The notes below the pieces were generated by a model that had not been told where the DNA came from, ran no database searches, and saw nothing but the letters and a program-made list of their open reading frames with translations. Of a stretch of DNA of 36,949 nucleotides, positions 17,448-28,121 are shown piece after piece (the stretch's first letter is position 1; the number at the start of each line of letters is the position of its first letter). Source of the DNA: an uncultured Bacilli bacterium (GTDB taxonomy: Bacteria; Bacillota_I; Bacilli_A; RF39; UBA660); the NCBI GenBank assembly GCA_947627915.1, contig CANQXT010000008.1:1-36949 (forward strand), given 5' to 3'. A program made the position numbers and the translations under genes.

Positions 17448-18221
17448 TTAAATTAATTTACGAATATTTTCAATGGCATTCTTTTCAATTCTTGATACTT
17501 GAGCTTGACTTATTCCCAAAGTATCAGCAATTTCCATTTGAGTTTTCCCAATAATAAAACGCGATATTAAGATTTCTTTTTCCCGATCCTTTATTTTTTG
17601 TAAAGCTTTTCTTAACGAAATTAACATATCTCTATCAGTATTGATATCTTTTGTATCAGCAATTTGATCTGCTAAATAAATAGTATCACCGCCATCATTA
17701 TAAATAGGTTCAAAAATACTCATTGGATCTTTTAAACTATCTAAAGCGTATGTAATTTCATATTCTGAAATATTTAGAAAATTAGCCACATCTTTATTAG
17801 TGGGCATAACACCATATACACTCATATATTCATCTTGATATTTAATAATTTTATAAGCTAAATCTTTAATACTACGACTAACTCTAATGGAAGTATTATC
17901 TCTTATATATCTTTTTACTTCCCCAATTATTAAAGGGACAGCATAAGTTGATAAACGTAATCCTAGAGTTATATCAAAATTATCAATTGCTTTAATTAAC
18001 CCAATTACCCCAACTTGAAATAAATCATCCATATTATAACGACTATTATTAAATCTTTTTAAAATAGATAAGACTAATTTTAAATTACCATTAATAAGTT
18101 CTTCTTTAGCACTTTCATCACCATTTTTTAATTTTATAAATAATTCATTTGTTTCTTTATTAGATAATACTTTTAAATTATTAGTATTTATTCCTGTTAT
18201 ATCAACTTTATATTTAGCCAT
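17448..18221 (-). CDS. sigG: RNA polymerase forespore sigma factor G
   Basis: KVDITGINTNNLKVLSNKE, STYAVPLIIGEVKRYIRDN..IRVSRSIKDLAYK, MSIFEPIYNDGGDTIYLADQI. Confidence 0.94.
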   Translation of the reverse strand: MAKYKVDITGINTNNLKVLSNKETNELFIKLKNGDESAKEELINGNLKLVLSILKRFNNSRYNMDDLFQVGVIGLIKAIDNFDITLGLRLSTYAVPLIIGEVKRYIRDNTSIRVSRSIKDLAYKIIKYQDEYMSVYGVMPTNKDVANFLNISEYEITYALDSLKDPMSIFEPIYNDGGDTIYLADQIADTKDINTDRDMLISLRKALQKIKDREKEILISRFIIGKTQMEIADTLGISQAQVSRIEKNAIENIRKLI

Positions 18222-18239
18222 AAGAATCCTTTCATATCT

Positions 18240-18269
18240 TATTGTGTGCTAAAGGATATGTTTTTATAC
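18240..18269 (-). promoter_or_regulatory. Candidate sigma-F/sigma-G promoter of sigG
   Basis: GTATA-N15-GCACACAATA on the coding strand, compared with GYWTA...GGNRANAHTR. Confidence 0.5.
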
Positions 18270-18312
18270 AGAATTTAAAAAAGAATAGATTTCTCTACTC
18301 TTTTAACAATTA

Positions 18313-19017
18313 TTAAATTTTCATAATATTTTGTAATCTTTTAACAACTTTTTTCTCTATTCTCGAAATATAAGATTGACTTATACCTAACATTTCAGCA
18401 ACTTCTTTTTGCGTATATTCTTTAGTATTATTAAGACCATATCTTAAAGTCATAATTTCTTTTTCTCTTTCTTCTAAAGTATCTATTTCCTTTTTTAAGA
18501 TTTCTTTATCCATACAATTTTCTAATTCTTTAGGTACAACATCATTATCTGTTCCTAAAATATCTTCTAAATGTAATTCATTACCTTCGGCATCAAAATT
18601 AAGTGTTTCTTCTAAACTTATTTCAATTTTCTTACGTTTATTTTTTCTTAAAAACATTAATATTTCATTAGCAATACATCGAGAAGCATAAGTAGCTAGT
18701 TTAATATTCTTATCTATCTTATAAGTATTAATTCCTTTAATTAACCCAATAGATCCAATAGATACTAAATCTTCAATATCAAAACCTGTATTTTCATATT
18801 TTTTAGCTAAAAAGACGACTAATCTTAAATTATGCTCAATTAAAATATTACGAGCTTCAATATCCCCACTTTTAGCTTTAATTAATAATTCTAATTCTTT
18901 ATCTTTAGGAAGTGGTGGTGGTAATTTATCAGTAGCCCCAACAAAAAAGCAATCATTGTATTTGTTTTTTAAAAAAGCAATTATTTTTTGAAATATATTT
19001 ATATTTATCCCTCCCAT
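18313..19017 (-). CDS. sigE: RNA polymerase mother-cell sigma factor E (pro-sigma-E form)
   Basis: N-terminal pro-sequence followed by FVGATDKLPPPLPKDKE; LATYASRCIANEILMFLRKNKR. Confidence 0.94.
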   Translation of the reverse strand: MGGININIFQKIIAFLKNKYNDCFFVGATDKLPPPLPKDKELELLIKAKSGDIEARNILIEHNLRLVVFLAKKYENTGFDIEDLVSIGSIGLIKGINTYKIDKNIKLATYASRCIANEILMFLRKNKRKKIEISLEETLNFDAEGNELHLEDILGTDNDVVPKELENCMDKEILKKEIDTLEEREKEIMTLRYGLNNTKEYTQKEVAEMLGISQSYISRIEKKVVKRLQNIMKI

Positions 19018-19754
19018 AAACTATAATTTAATAAACAATTAATATTATCAAATTCTTGAAATTCATCAGAAATACCTATTAAATAATTATGATATATTTT
19101 ATTATCAACAATTATATTTTTAATACTTATACACGGAAGTAAACTATGTTTGTTAATAGTATTAATAGGTACATAAATTGGACTTCTTATATTATATATG
19201 CCCTTTAAGACTTTTTTATTAACTAAAATAATATATTTATTAGTTAAAGGATCTTGTAATTTATTACCTGTATCTAAAAAACCATTTAATTCTAAAGTTT
19301 GATTATTTTTAAAAGTTATAATTACTTTTTTATAATAATTAACTACTTTTTTTAAATTCTTTTGTTCTTTAAGATAAAGATATAATATTAAAGGAGCAAT
19401 AGATAAACTAAGAGGATAAGCTAAATTATTAAATTCAATTTTTAAAAAATAAAGAAAACCTGCTAAAATAACTGATGTCATATAGAGATATAAAATATTA
19501 GTCATTAAATATTTTATATTATGATAAGAAAAAGTTATTAATAACATAATAAGACCTAAAAATAATTTTAATATTAATAAAAGATATTTATTAATCCTTA
19601 AAAATATTATTAAAGTAGTTAAAGAACCAAATAAACTACCTAATAATATTCTTTTAAAAGATATATTTCTTTTTAAAGTAATATTAACTGTTATTAAAAT
19701 TAACATATCATAAATAAAATTAAGTATTATTAATAAATCAATATATATGATCAA
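19005..19754 (-). CDS. spoIIGA: Pro-sigma-E processing aspartic protease SpoIIGA
   Basis: Five N-terminal TM segments, LNGFLDTGNKLQDPLT aspartic protease motif, upstream of sigE. Confidence 0.92.
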   Translation of the reverse strand: MIIYIDLLIILNFIYDMLILITVNITLKRNISFKRILLGSLFGSLTTLIIFLRINKYLLLILKLFLGLIMLLITFSYHNIKYLMTNILYLYMTSVILAGFLYFLKIEFNNLAYPLSLSIAPLILYLYLKEQKNLKKVVNYYKKVIITFKNNQTLELNGFLDTGNKLQDPLTNKYIILVNKKVLKGIYNIRSPIYVPINTINKHSLLPCISIKNIIVDNKIYHNYLIGISDEFQEFDNINCLLNYSLWEG

Positions 19755-19782
19755 AATTAATCACCAATTTTATTATATAAAA

Positions 19783-19810
19783 AAAGAACAACATATTTTG
19801 TCGTTCTTTG
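19783..19810 (-). terminator. Intrinsic terminator after ftsZ
   Basis: AAGAACGACA-AAATA-TGTTGTTCTTTTTTT. Confidence 0.75.
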
Positions 19811-19818
19811 ACATTTAC

Positions 19819-20874
19819 TTAAAACAAATCATTATTTCTAAAGAATGGTGGTATTTCTAAATCATCATCAGTTGGAACAGTTCTTCTTTTTGGAATATCT
19901 TCATCAGGATATAACTCTTCTGCTTCTCCTTCATCAAAACCAGTGGCAATAACAGTAACAATAACTTCATCAGTTAAATTTTCATTTTTAATAGCTCCGA
20001 AAATAATATTGATATCACTTTTAGCAGCTTCTCTTACTGTTTCAATAGCATCTTCAATTTCAAATAAAGTTAAGTTAGCTCCACCAGTTACATTAACTAT
20101 TGCATTAGTAGCTCCATCAATTGTAGCTTCAAGTAAACTATTAGCTACAGCTTGTCTAGCAGCTTCAATAGCTCTATTTTCTCCAGCATTGCAACCAATA
20201 CCTATAATAGCAGTTCCGCTCTTTTCCATAACAGCTTTAACATCGGCAAAGTCTAGGTTAATTACTCCGGTTACTGCAATTAAATCGGAAATAGATTGAA
20301 CACCTCTATGTAAAACATTATCTACTTCTTTAAAGGCATCATCAAATCCAGTTGTTTTATCAATAATATCTCTTAATTTATCATTAGGAATAACAATTAA
20401 AGTATCAACGTGTTTTTTTAATTCTTCAATTCCAAGTAAAGCATTTTCACTTCTTTTTTTACCTTCAAAACGGAAAGGTTTTGTAACTATACCAACAGTT
20501 AAAGCTCCTAGTTCTTGAGCAATTTCAGCAATAATTGGAGCAGCACCAGTTCCAGTACCTCCACCCATACCGCAAGCAACGAAAACCATATCAGCACCTT
20601 TTAAAGCATCTTCAATTTCGCCTTTACTCTCTAAAGCAGCAGCTCGACCTATTTCGGGATTAGCACCAGCACCTCTTCCCCCAGTTATACTTTTACCAAT
20701 TTGAATTTTATTTGTGGCTTTTGAGGCATTTAAAACTTGTAAGTCAGTGTTAACAACGTAAAATTCAACACTTTTTACTCCTTCTTCAATCATTCGGTTA
20801 ACCGCGTTGCATCCACCACCACCAACACCGATAACTTTAATTTTGGCTATTTGATCCATTTGTAATTCATTCAT
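19819..20874 (-). CDS. ftsZ: Cell division protein FtsZ
   Basis: [32 protein letters not shown]-terminal tail [13 protein letters not shown]. Confidence 0.98.
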   Translation of the reverse strand: MNELQMDQIAKIKVIGVGGGGCNAVNRMIEEGVKSVEFYVVNTDLQVLNASKATNKIQIGKSITGGRGAGANPEIGRAAALESKGEIEDALKGADMVFVACGMGGGTGTGAAPIIAEIAQELGALTVGIVTKPFRFEGKKRSENALLGIEELKKHVDTLIVIPNDKLRDIIDKTTGFDDAFKEVDNVLHRGVQSISDLIAVTGVINLDFADVKAVMEKSGTAIIGIGCNAGENRAIEAARQAVANSLLEATIDGATNAIVNVTGGANLTLFEIEDAIETVREAAKSDINIIFGAIKNENLTDEVIVTVIATGFDEGEAEELYPDEDIPKRRTVPTDDDLEIPPFFRNNDLF

Positions 20875-20885
20875 CTTTACTCTCC

Positions 20886-22127
20886 TTAATTATCAAAAAA
20901 GTATCCAAACAATTTTCCTAATAATGAATTATCAGAAACATTGTCCTTTTTATCACTACCACATAACTCCTCTTGTTCTTCTACATTAAATATAGAAAAG
21001 TCTACTCCTCTTAATTTTAATCGACTATTATAATATTTTATCATTCCAATAGATGTACTATATTTATTATTCCGTGCTCCTATTTCTTCAACTCTTCCTG
21101 TATGAGCTATATTTCCTAGTAATTCATCTACTAAAAGTTCAAAATCTTCACTTTCGGTTACTCCTCCTGTAAGTATTATATAACTAATTTCCTTTTTTGT
21201 TAAGAGATTTATTTGTTTTTTTGCTAAATTAATAATCTCGGTAAGACGCATCATAACTATTTCAGAGGCATCATATTGATTTATTTTAACATTTTCATTA
21301 TGTTTATCAATTAAAGAAATAGATTCATTAGGTTGAGCTAAACGGGTATGGGATAGAGCTAAATGTTCTTTTACATATTTCGCATCTTCACTATTTATCT
21401 TATATACATAAGATAAATCATTACTTATATTAGCACCACCAATATCAATAACTTCTAAATTAGTTAATATACCTTTATTAAAAATAGAAACGGTTGTTGT
21501 ATCTTCCCCAATATTAACAACTGCTCCAATACTATTATTTAATTCTTTATTTTTATATTCATAATAATCTCCTAAAGGAGAAATTAAGATATCAACTACT
21601 TCAACCCCAATATTTTTAAGACAATTAGTAATATTTTCAACATTTTTCTTAGGAACGGTAATAGCAATTGATTTTAAAGTTAATTTTTCTGAAACCATAT
21701 TAAGTGGATTATAAACTACTTCATCATTAACTTTATAACTAATTGGCATTATAGTTACTAATTCTTTATTATTTGTAATTTTATTATAAACACTTTTTTG
21801 CATTGCTTTAACAATATCAGCATTTTTAATAACTTTATCTTCACTAGATATAGCAATTGTACTACTACTTAAAAAACATTCTGCATAGGTACTAGGAACA
21901 CTAGCAATTACTTTTTTAACAGGTATTCCTAAAACATTTTCACATTTTTTAAATACTTCAATAAAAGCTTCTGTAGCACTTTCACTATTTATTACATACC
22001 CATTTTTTATTCCTCTGGCTGGAGTATCAACACACGCTAAAATATTTACTTTATTTCGAACAACTTCACCTACTACTAATTTAATAAGAGATGAACCAAT
22101 ATCTAAACTTGCAATAAATTTACGCAC
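20886..22127 (-). CDS. ftsA: Cell division protein FtsA
   Basis: [16 protein letters not shown], ActIn-like motifs, directly upstream of ftsZ. Confidence 0.95.
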   Translation of the reverse strand: MRKFIASLDIGSSLIKLVVGEVVRNKVNILACVDTPARGIKNGYVINSESATEAFIEVFKKCENVLGIPVKKVIASVPSTYAECFLSSSTIAISSEDKVIKNADIVKAMQKSVYNKITNNKELVTIMPISYKVNDEVVYNPLNMVSEKLTLKSIAITVPKKNVENITNCLKNIGVEVVDILISPLGDYYEYKNKELNNSIGAVVNIGEDTTTVSIFNKGILTNLEVIDIGGANISNDLSYVYKINSEDAKYVKEHLALSHTRLAQPNESISLIDKHNENVKINQYDASEIVMMRLTEIINLAKKQINLLTKKEISYIILTGGVTESEDFELLVDELLGNIAHTGRVEEIGARNNKYSTSIGMIKYYNSRLKLRGVDFSIFNVEEQEELCGSDKKDNVSDNSLLGKLFGYFFDN

Positions 22128-22236
22128 AATATCACTCCTACTATCACATACTAATTATATCGAAAAATAAATCTATTAGCAATATTTTTATAGTTATTTT
22201 CTCTAAATGAATGCATAAATTATAGTAGGTGAGATT

Positions 22237-22536
22237 ATGTTTGGACCAAGAGTTATTCCCGGAGTTATCCCAGGCTTATCATTATCTAAAATTATTGGTG
22301 GTATTTCTAAAACTTTAGGCGTAATGAATCAAATTATTCCCCTTTATAAAGAAGCTAAACCAATCTTTAATAATGCCAGAAATGCTATTAACATTATAAA
22401 AGAAATTTCTAATACTACTACTAACAGAGTAATTACCAAAAAAGAAGAAAACTTACAAGAAGTAAAACAAACAATTAATAAAATAACTACTAATCTAAAT
22501 AAGAGCAATGAAAAAGGTCCTACTTTTTTTCAATAA
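22237..22536 (+). CDS. YqfQ/VrrA-like small protein
   Basis: N-terminal GPRVIPGVIPGLSLSKIIGGISKTLGVMNQ; located next to trmK-rpoD. Confidence 0.6.
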   Translation: MFGPRVIPGVIPGLSLSKIIGGISKTLGVMNQIIPLYKEAKPIFNNARNAINIIKEISNTTTNRVITKKEENLQEVKQTINKITTNLNKSNEKGPTFFQ

Positions 22537-23140
22537 GACCTGTTAATATTTCATTTTGATAAATTAATTCTTTCTTTTTTTCTTCAGGAACAACATTTAT
22601 TAATTCCTTATTTTTAGCTAATAAATATTTATAGTAAGCAAGATTATTACTAATACCAAAAAGAATTTCTGTTTCCGTTAATTGTTGTTTTCCTTTTAAA
22701 ACTAACATAATAACATAATAATGATTTTTTTCTAAAACAACTTTTTCTTGAACTATTTTAAAACCTAATTTATTTAAATTTAATCTTAATTTAGGTAATT
22801 CATTATGACTATCAATTATTAATTTCGAAGGACATTTATCACTTTTTATAATATTTAAAATAGTTGAAGTACCCATACCTGCAATAACCGAAGTATTATA
22901 ATAACTATCTATATTATTAAAACCATCACTTAAATAACATTTAATATCTAAATTTCTTTTTTGAAAATTATTTTGAGCGCTCATTAGAGCATTTTTATTT
23001 ATATCACTTGCTAAAACATCTTGGCATAGATTATTTTCTTTTAAATAAATACATAAATAACCATGATCAGTGCCAATATCTAAGACAACATCATCTTTTT
23101 CAACAAAGCTAGCTAAAGTTTTTATTCTTGTACTAATCAT
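22520..23140 (-). CDS. trmK: tRNA (adenine(22)-N(1))-methyltransferase
   Basis: SAM motif [16 protein letters not shown]; adjacent to rpoD. Confidence 0.92.
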   Translation of the reverse strand: MISTRIKTLASFVEKDDVVLDIGTDHGYLCIYLKENNLCQDVLASDINKNALMSAQNNFQKRNLDIKCYLSDGFNNIDSYYNTSVIAGMGTSTILNIIKSDKCPSKLIIDSHNELPKLRLNLNKLGFKIVQEKVVLEKNHYYVIMLVLKGKQQLTETEILFGISNNLAYYKYLLAKNKELINVVPEEKKKELIYQNEILTGLIEKK

Positions 23141-24255
23141 TGATTATCTAAAAAATCCTTTAATTGTTTAGCTCTTGATGGATGACGTAATTTTCTTAAA
23201 GCTTTTGCTTCTATTTGTCTAATTCTTTCTCTGGTAACATTAAATCTTTTACCAACATCTTCTAAGGTATGACAAATACCATCAACTAAACCAAAACGTA
23301 GTTCTAAAACTTGTTGTTCTCGAGGTTGTAAAGTTTGTAATACTTCTTTTATTTTTTCTTTTAATATTTCATTTTCAGCATATTCTTCTGGTGATAAACT
23401 AGATTCATCTTTTAGAAAATCTCCTAAATGAGAATCATCTTCTTCCCCAATTGGAGTTTCCAAAGATACTGGTTCTTGACTTATTTTAATAACTTCTCTT
23501 ACTTTATCAACAGATATACCCATTTTCTTAGCTATTTCTTCTTCACTTGGTTCACGATTTAATTCCAAAGTCATTTGTCTTTGGACACGAACCATTTTAT
23601 TAATTGTTTCAACCATATGAACTGGTACTCTAATAGTTCTTGCTTGATCTGCTAAAGCTCTTGTAATTGCTTGTCTTATCCACCATGTAGCATAAGTTGA
23701 AAATTTATATCCTTTATCATAATCAAATTTTTCAACAGCTTTCATTAATCCTAAATTACCTTCTTGGATTAAATCAAGAAATAATAAACCACGGCCAACA
23801 TATCTTTTAGCAATACTGACAACTAATCTTAAATTACTTTCTGCAAGTATTTTTTCAGCTTCTTTATCCCCTGCTGCTATACGCATTGAAATATTCATTT
23901 CATCTTCACTAGATAATAAGCTAATTCGACCAATTTCTTTTAAATACATTCTTACAGGATCATTTATATTAACATCTTTTGTAATTTCAGCATCATCTAA
24001 TAATATTGGTTCTTCTTCATCTAATTTAAGATTAAGTGCTCCACCTTCAGCTTCATCAGCATCTTCTTCATTAATAACACTAATCTCAGACTCTAAAAAT
24101 AAATTATATAAATCGTCTAAATCATTGGCATCTAACTCTAATCCTTTTAAAGCTTCAGCTAATTCTTCAAATGTTATATACCCTTTCTCTTTACCCTTTT
24201 TTAATAATTCTTCTTTTCTTTCCTCTAATGTTTTAATTTCAACCATTTTTTCCAT
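23137..24255 (-). CDS. rpoD: Primary sigma factor RpoD/SigA
   Basis: [73 protein letters not shown]. Confidence 0.98.
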   Translation of the reverse strand: MEKMVEIKTLEERKEELLKKGKEKGYITFEELAEALKGLELDANDLDDLYNLFLESEISVINEEDADEAEGGALNLKLDEEEPILLDDAEITKDVNINDPVRMYLKEIGRISLLSSEDEMNISMRIAAGDKEAEKILAESNLRLVVSIAKRYVGRGLLFLDLIQEGNLGLMKAVEKFDYDKGYKFSTYATWWIRQAITRALADQARTIRVPVHMVETINKMVRVQRQMTLELNREPSEEEIAKKMGISVDKVREVIKISQEPVSLETPIGEEDDSHLGDFLKDESSLSPEEYAENEILKEKIKEVLQTLQPREQQVLELRFGLVDGICHTLEDVGKRFNVTRERIRQIEAKALRKLRHPSRAKQLKDFLDNQ

Positions 24256-24258
24256 TAT

Positions 24259-26007
24259 CTACACTTCCTTTATATTTATAATCTTTTTCTTAATTTCAAT
24301 TTGTTTCTTTAAATTATTAAATTGTTCCTCTTCATTAGTAGTATGAACTATTTTCGCTCTAACTTCTTGCATATTATCATTTTTTAATATATTATCAATA
24401 ACTTTAAGATAATTTAAAAAATCATTTTCATCTAAAGTATCAATATTAACTCTTCCACATATATTATTAACAAACTCTCTTAAATTATCATATTCTTCTA
24501 TATATGTTAGAAAGTCTGCTAAATTTATTTTATGATGCTTTTCAATATAATACTCTATTTCTGTAACTAATTCTCTTTCTATACTATTTTTTAAAAATCC
24601 TAATTGTTTATTAAATATCTTCATATATTTACTATCACTCATCATATAATATAGAATTACTTCTACACATTCATCATATTTATTTTGAGGTTTCTTTATT
24701 TTGAATATTTCTTTAGGTATTTCCTTTTTTTCTTCTTTAAATTGAACTTCTTTTTTTAATGTTTCATAATCTATATCATACTCATTACTTAATTTTTTTA
24801 AAGTAATTTCTTTAGTTAGATTATCTTCTTTATCTAACAACTTTAAAACTGATTTAATATAATTAACTAATTCTTCCGTATTATTAAGATTCTTATTTTC
24901 TTTTAAATACTGTAATTTAAAATCAAAATAATTAATACTATTATTAATAGTGTCTTTAAATTTATCAACACCATATTTTAAAATATATTCATCTGGATCT
25001 TTAGCACCCGTTAAACGTACAACTTTAACCACAACATTTTCTTTTTCTAATTCATTACCAACATTCATTGTGGCCAGTGCTCCAGCATTATCATTATCAA
25101 GCATCAAGATAACTGGCACTCTTAAATTTTTTAAAATGCTTATTTGTTCTTTCGTAATACTTGTACCCATTAATGCTAAAACATTATTTATACCACTTGA
25201 AGACACACGTATCGCATCCATATTACCTTCAACTAAAATAACACTCTTTTCACTTTTAATATAATTTTTAGCATTATAATAATTAAAAATAATATTTCCT
25301 TTTTTATATATCTTAGTTTCTTTTGTATTTATATATTTAGCACTATCTTCATTATTAAATATTCTTCCCGTATAACCAACTATATGACCATCTAAATCAG
25401 TTATGGGTATCATTATTCGATTTTGAAATTTATCATAACCACTTAAACCATCTTTAGTTATTAAGCCAAGTTCATCTAATAAATTTACATCATAATTCTT
25501 TTTAGTTAATACTTCATATAAATAATTATTATTCTTAATAGCTAAACCAATTTTAAAATCTTTAATTATTTTTTCAGTAATACCTCTTTTTTCTAAATAC
25601 TCTTTAGCTTTTATACCTTCTTTACTACTTAAATTATTTTGGAATATTTTTGTAGCATATTCCATTATCTCATATTCTAATTTAAATTTAGTATTTTCTT
25701 TTTTTAGACCTTCAATTTGAAGAGGTATCCCAATTCGATCAGCAACTTTTTTGACTGCTTCTATATAACTTATGTTTTCATAATCTTTAACGAACGTAAA
25801 AACATTTCCACCTTTATTACATACAAAGCATTTGAATAGTTGCCTTTCTTTAGAAACGGACATACTTGGTGTATGGTCATCATGAAAAGGACAAATTCCA
25901 AAATAATTACGACCTTGCATTTTAAGTGGAATATAATCTGAAATAATACTTACTATATCAGCAGAATTTCTTATCTCATTTATTTTGTCTTCACTAATTA
26001 CTCGCAT
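24259..26007 (-). CDS. dnaG: DNA primase
   Basis: Zinc motif CPFHDDHTPSMSVSKERQLFKCFVC; TOPRIM VILVEGNMDAIRV. Confidence 0.97.
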   Translation of the reverse strand: MRVISEDKINEIRNSADIVSIISDYIPLKMQGRNYFGICPFHDDHTPSMSVSKERQLFKCFVCNKGGNVFTFVKDYENISYIEAVKKVADRIGIPLQIEGLKKENTKFKLEYEIMEYATKIFQNNLSSKEGIKAKEYLEKRGITEKIIKDFKIGLAIKNNNYLYEVLTKKNYDVNLLDELGLITKDGLSGYDKFQNRIMIPITDLDGHIVGYTGRIFNNEDSAKYINTKETKIYKKGNIIFNYYNAKNYIKSEKSVILVEGNMDAIRVSSSGINNVLALMGTSITKEQISILKNLRVPVILMLDNDNAGALATMNVGNELEKENVVVKVVRLTGAKDPDEYILKYGVDKFKDTINNSINYFDFKLQYLKENKNLNNTEELVNYIKSVLKLLDKEDNLTKEITLKKLSNEYDIDYETLKKEVQFKEEKKEIPKEIFKIKKPQNKYDECVEVILYYMMSDSKYMKIFNKQLGFLKNSIERELVTEIEYYIEKHHKINLADFLTYIEEYDNLREFVNNICGRVNIDTLDENDFLNYLKVIDNILKNDNMQEVRAKIVHTTNEEEQFNNLKKQIEIKKKIINIKEV

Positions 26008-26040
26008 TTTTCCCCTCTATTTATATATATTGTCTTTAGC

Positions 26041-26079
26041 ATATCAATTTCCTTTTTTTACATTCAAAAAAATTGATAT
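26041..26079 (-). promoter_or_regulatory. 10-bp perfect inverted repeat in the dnaG 5'UTR
   Basis: ATATCAATTT...AAATTGATAT separated by 19 nt. Confidence 0.5.
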
Positions 26080-26135
26080 TTGACATTTTTTTACACTTTT
26101 CTTCAATAAAAATCCCATTTCTAAGATATTAAAAT

Positions 26136-26163
26136 AGTATAGCAAATATTTTGAAATTGTCAA
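26136..26163 (-). promoter_or_regulatory. Sigma-A promoter for dnaG-rpoD
   Basis: TTGACA-N16-TATACT with extended -10 TGC. Confidence 0.7.
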
Positions 26164-26177
26164 ATATTTTAGATAGT

Positions 26178-26214
26178 AAAAAAAGAAAACTCCATCATAT
26201 TGACGAAGCTTTTC
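26178..26214 (-). terminator. Intrinsic terminator downstream of the tandem pseudoknot element
   Basis: GAAAAGCTTC...GGAGTTTTC followed by T7. Confidence 0.65.
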
Positions 26215-26224
26215 TTCATTTTCA

Positions 26225-26322
26225 ACCGGGATTACTTATTACTCGCTAGCCACCCGGAAGCGAGAAACATTGTCGACCGGGATTACTTATTACTCGCTAG
26301 CCACCCGGAAGCGAGAAACATT
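26225..26322. repeat. Perfect 47-bp direct repeat, two units, period 51
   Basis: ACCGGGATTACTTATTACTCGCTAGCCACCCGGAAGCGAGAAACATT at 26225-26271 and 26276-26322. Confidence 0.97.
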
Positions 26323-26348
26323 TCCACACTTTTCTGTGCAATTTAAAT

Positions 26349-26378
26349 ATACTACATTTTGATAGAAATAGCAATCAA
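26349..26378 (-). promoter_or_regulatory. Candidate promoter of the pseudoknot RNA
   Basis: TTGATT-N18-TAGTAT. Confidence 0.4.
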
Positions 26379-26387
26379 AAATTTTAT

Positions 26388-28112
26388 TTAATTCATTGCT
26401 CTTTTAAACATTTTTTCTAAATCATAAATACTAAATTTAATTATTGTAGGTCTTCCGTGAGGACAATTATATGGATTATCACATTTAACTAAGTTTTTAA
26501 GTAATCCTTCTATTTCCAACATTGATATATGTTCATTAGCTTTTATAGCCATCTTACATGCTAAAGTAATGGCAACATTTTCTCGAAATTTTATAACATC
26601 AAAATCACCATTTAAATTAATAATTAAATCAATTATCTTTCTGATACTTTCTTCTTCATAACCAGTTTTTAACCAAGTTGGATGACTTAATATTTTAATA
26701 GTGTTAATACCAAAGTTTTCCCATTTAAAACCCATATTATTAAATACCTCTTGATGATTACAAAAATCTTGATATTCACTAGCTTTAAATTCAATAGTAA
26801 TAGGTATTAACATATCTATAATATTTATTTCTTCTTTTTTTAAATTATTTAAATAATTCTCATAATTTACTCTTTCTTGCGCAGCATGTTGATCAAGTAA
26901 ATAAATACCTTCATCATTTTCACAAACAATATAAGTACCTAAACATAATCCCACAGGATATAGAATTAAACTTTTAAATTCTTCATTTTTAACTGGGGTT
27001 TCTAAATCTTGAAAATCAAAAGTAGTTTGTTTAATAATTTCAGAATTATTAACAACATTTATATTATCTTTTTTATTTTCATAATTATAATAAGTATCTT
27101 CTTTATCTTTAATAGCATCCGGTATTAATAAATTATTATATAAAACATCTTTAATAGTATTATATATTAAATCATATAAAGAATCCATTTTACTTATTTT
27201 AACATCTTGTTTAGTAGGGTGAATATTAACATCTACTAAAGTAGGATCTACTTCTATATTAAGAACTACTATAGGATATTTACCATCAGGTTTATAAGTA
27301 TAATAAGCATCATTAATTGCTCGATTAATATCATTATTTCTAACTACGCGACCATTAATAAAAGTAATTAAACTATTACGATTAGATTTTAATATTTCTG
27401 GTTTACATACATAACCATTAATAGCAAAATCATCATTTATTTTCTTTATTTCTAACATTTTTTTAGATATATTTAAACCAAATATTTCATGAATAGTTTT
27501 AAGTAAATTATTACTACCACTTGTTTTAAAAATAACATTATTATTATTAGTTAAAGAAAAAGATATATTTGGTTTAGCTAAAGCTAACTTCTCTAAAAAA
27601 CTAGTTATATTAGCTAATTCTGTTTGTTCACTTTTTAAATATTTAAGTCTTGCTGGAGTATTATAAAATAAATTAGTTACAGTTATTTTCGTTCCTTTTC
27701 GCTCATTACTAAAACCTTGTTCAATAATACTACCACCTTTAATATGAATAAGAGTTCCAACATTATCTTTACAGGTTTCTAAAAAAACTTCAGAAACACT
27801 AGCAATAGATGGTAATGCTTCACCTCTAAAACCTAAAGTATTAATAAAAAATAAATCATCATCTTTATATATTTTACTAGTGGCATGTCTTTGAAATGCT
27901 AGAATAGCATCACTACTATCCATTCCAATACCATCATCTATAACACAAACTTCTTTAATACCACCATCTAATAAATTAACTTTTATATTTGAAGATTTAG
28001 CATCAATACTATTTTCAACTAATTCTTTAACAATCGAAGCACATTTCTCAATTACTTCTCCTGCCGCAATTTTATTTGCTAAATTTTCACTCATTACTTT
28101 AATAACACTCAT
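26388..28112 (-). CDS. mutL: DNA mismatch repair protein MutL
   Basis: IAAGEVIEKCASIVKELVENSIDA, GFRGEALPSIASV, DQHAAQERVNYE endonuclease motif, CPHGRPTI. Confidence 0.96.
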   Translation of the reverse strand: MSVIKVMSENLANKIAAGEVIEKCASIVKELVENSIDAKSSNIKVNLLDGGIKEVCVIDDGIGMDSSDAILAFQRHATSKIYKDDDLFFINTLGFRGEALPSIASVSEVFLETCKDNVGTLIHIKGGSIIEQGFSNERKGTKITVTNLFYNTPARLKYLKSEQTELANITSFLEKLALAKPNISFSLTNNNNVIFKTSGSNNLLKTIHEIFGLNISKKMLEIKKINDDFAINGYVCKPEILKSNRNSLITFINGRVVRNNDINRAINDAYYTYKPDGKYPIVVLNIEVDPTLVDVNIHPTKQDVKISKMDSLYDLIYNTIKDVLYNNLLIPDAIKDKEDTYYNYENKKDNINVVNNSEIIKQTTFDFQDLETPVKNEEFKSLILYPVGLCLGTYIVCENDEGIYLLDQHAAQERVNYENYLNNLKKEEINIIDMLIPITIEFKASEYQDFCNHQEVFNNMGFKWENFGINTIKILSHPTWLKTGYEEESIRKIIDLIINLNGDFDVIKFRENVAITLACKMAIKANEHISMLEIEGLLKNLVKCDNPYNCPHGRPTIIKFSIYDLEKMFKRAMN

Positions 28113-28121
28113 ACTAACACC

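Larger units (their letters stand above)
26178..26342 (-). ncRNA. Candidate structured ncRNA with two tandem H-type pseudoknots
   Basis: Promoter at 26349-26378, two identical pseudoknot-capable 47-bp units, terminator at 26178-26214. Confidence 0.5.

Noticed and set aside
19780-19812. TTTTGTCG as a Spo0A box upstream of spoIIGA
   Set aside because: Lies within the ftsZ terminator hairpin and only partially matches the 0A box.
19943-20299. 118-aa plus-strand ORF antisense to ftsZ (also 24125-24346, 24950-25264, 31866-32048, 32770-32952)
   Set aside because: Antisense shadows of highly conserved genes.
22200-22236. CATAAATTA as a sigma-K -10 in front of the yqfQ-like gene
   Set aside because: No convincing matching -35 at proper spacing.
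26225-26322. Two-unit repeat as a CRISPR array or transposon end
   Set aside because: Only two units with a 4-bp gap, no spacers, no cas genes or transposase; structure fits an RNA element better.
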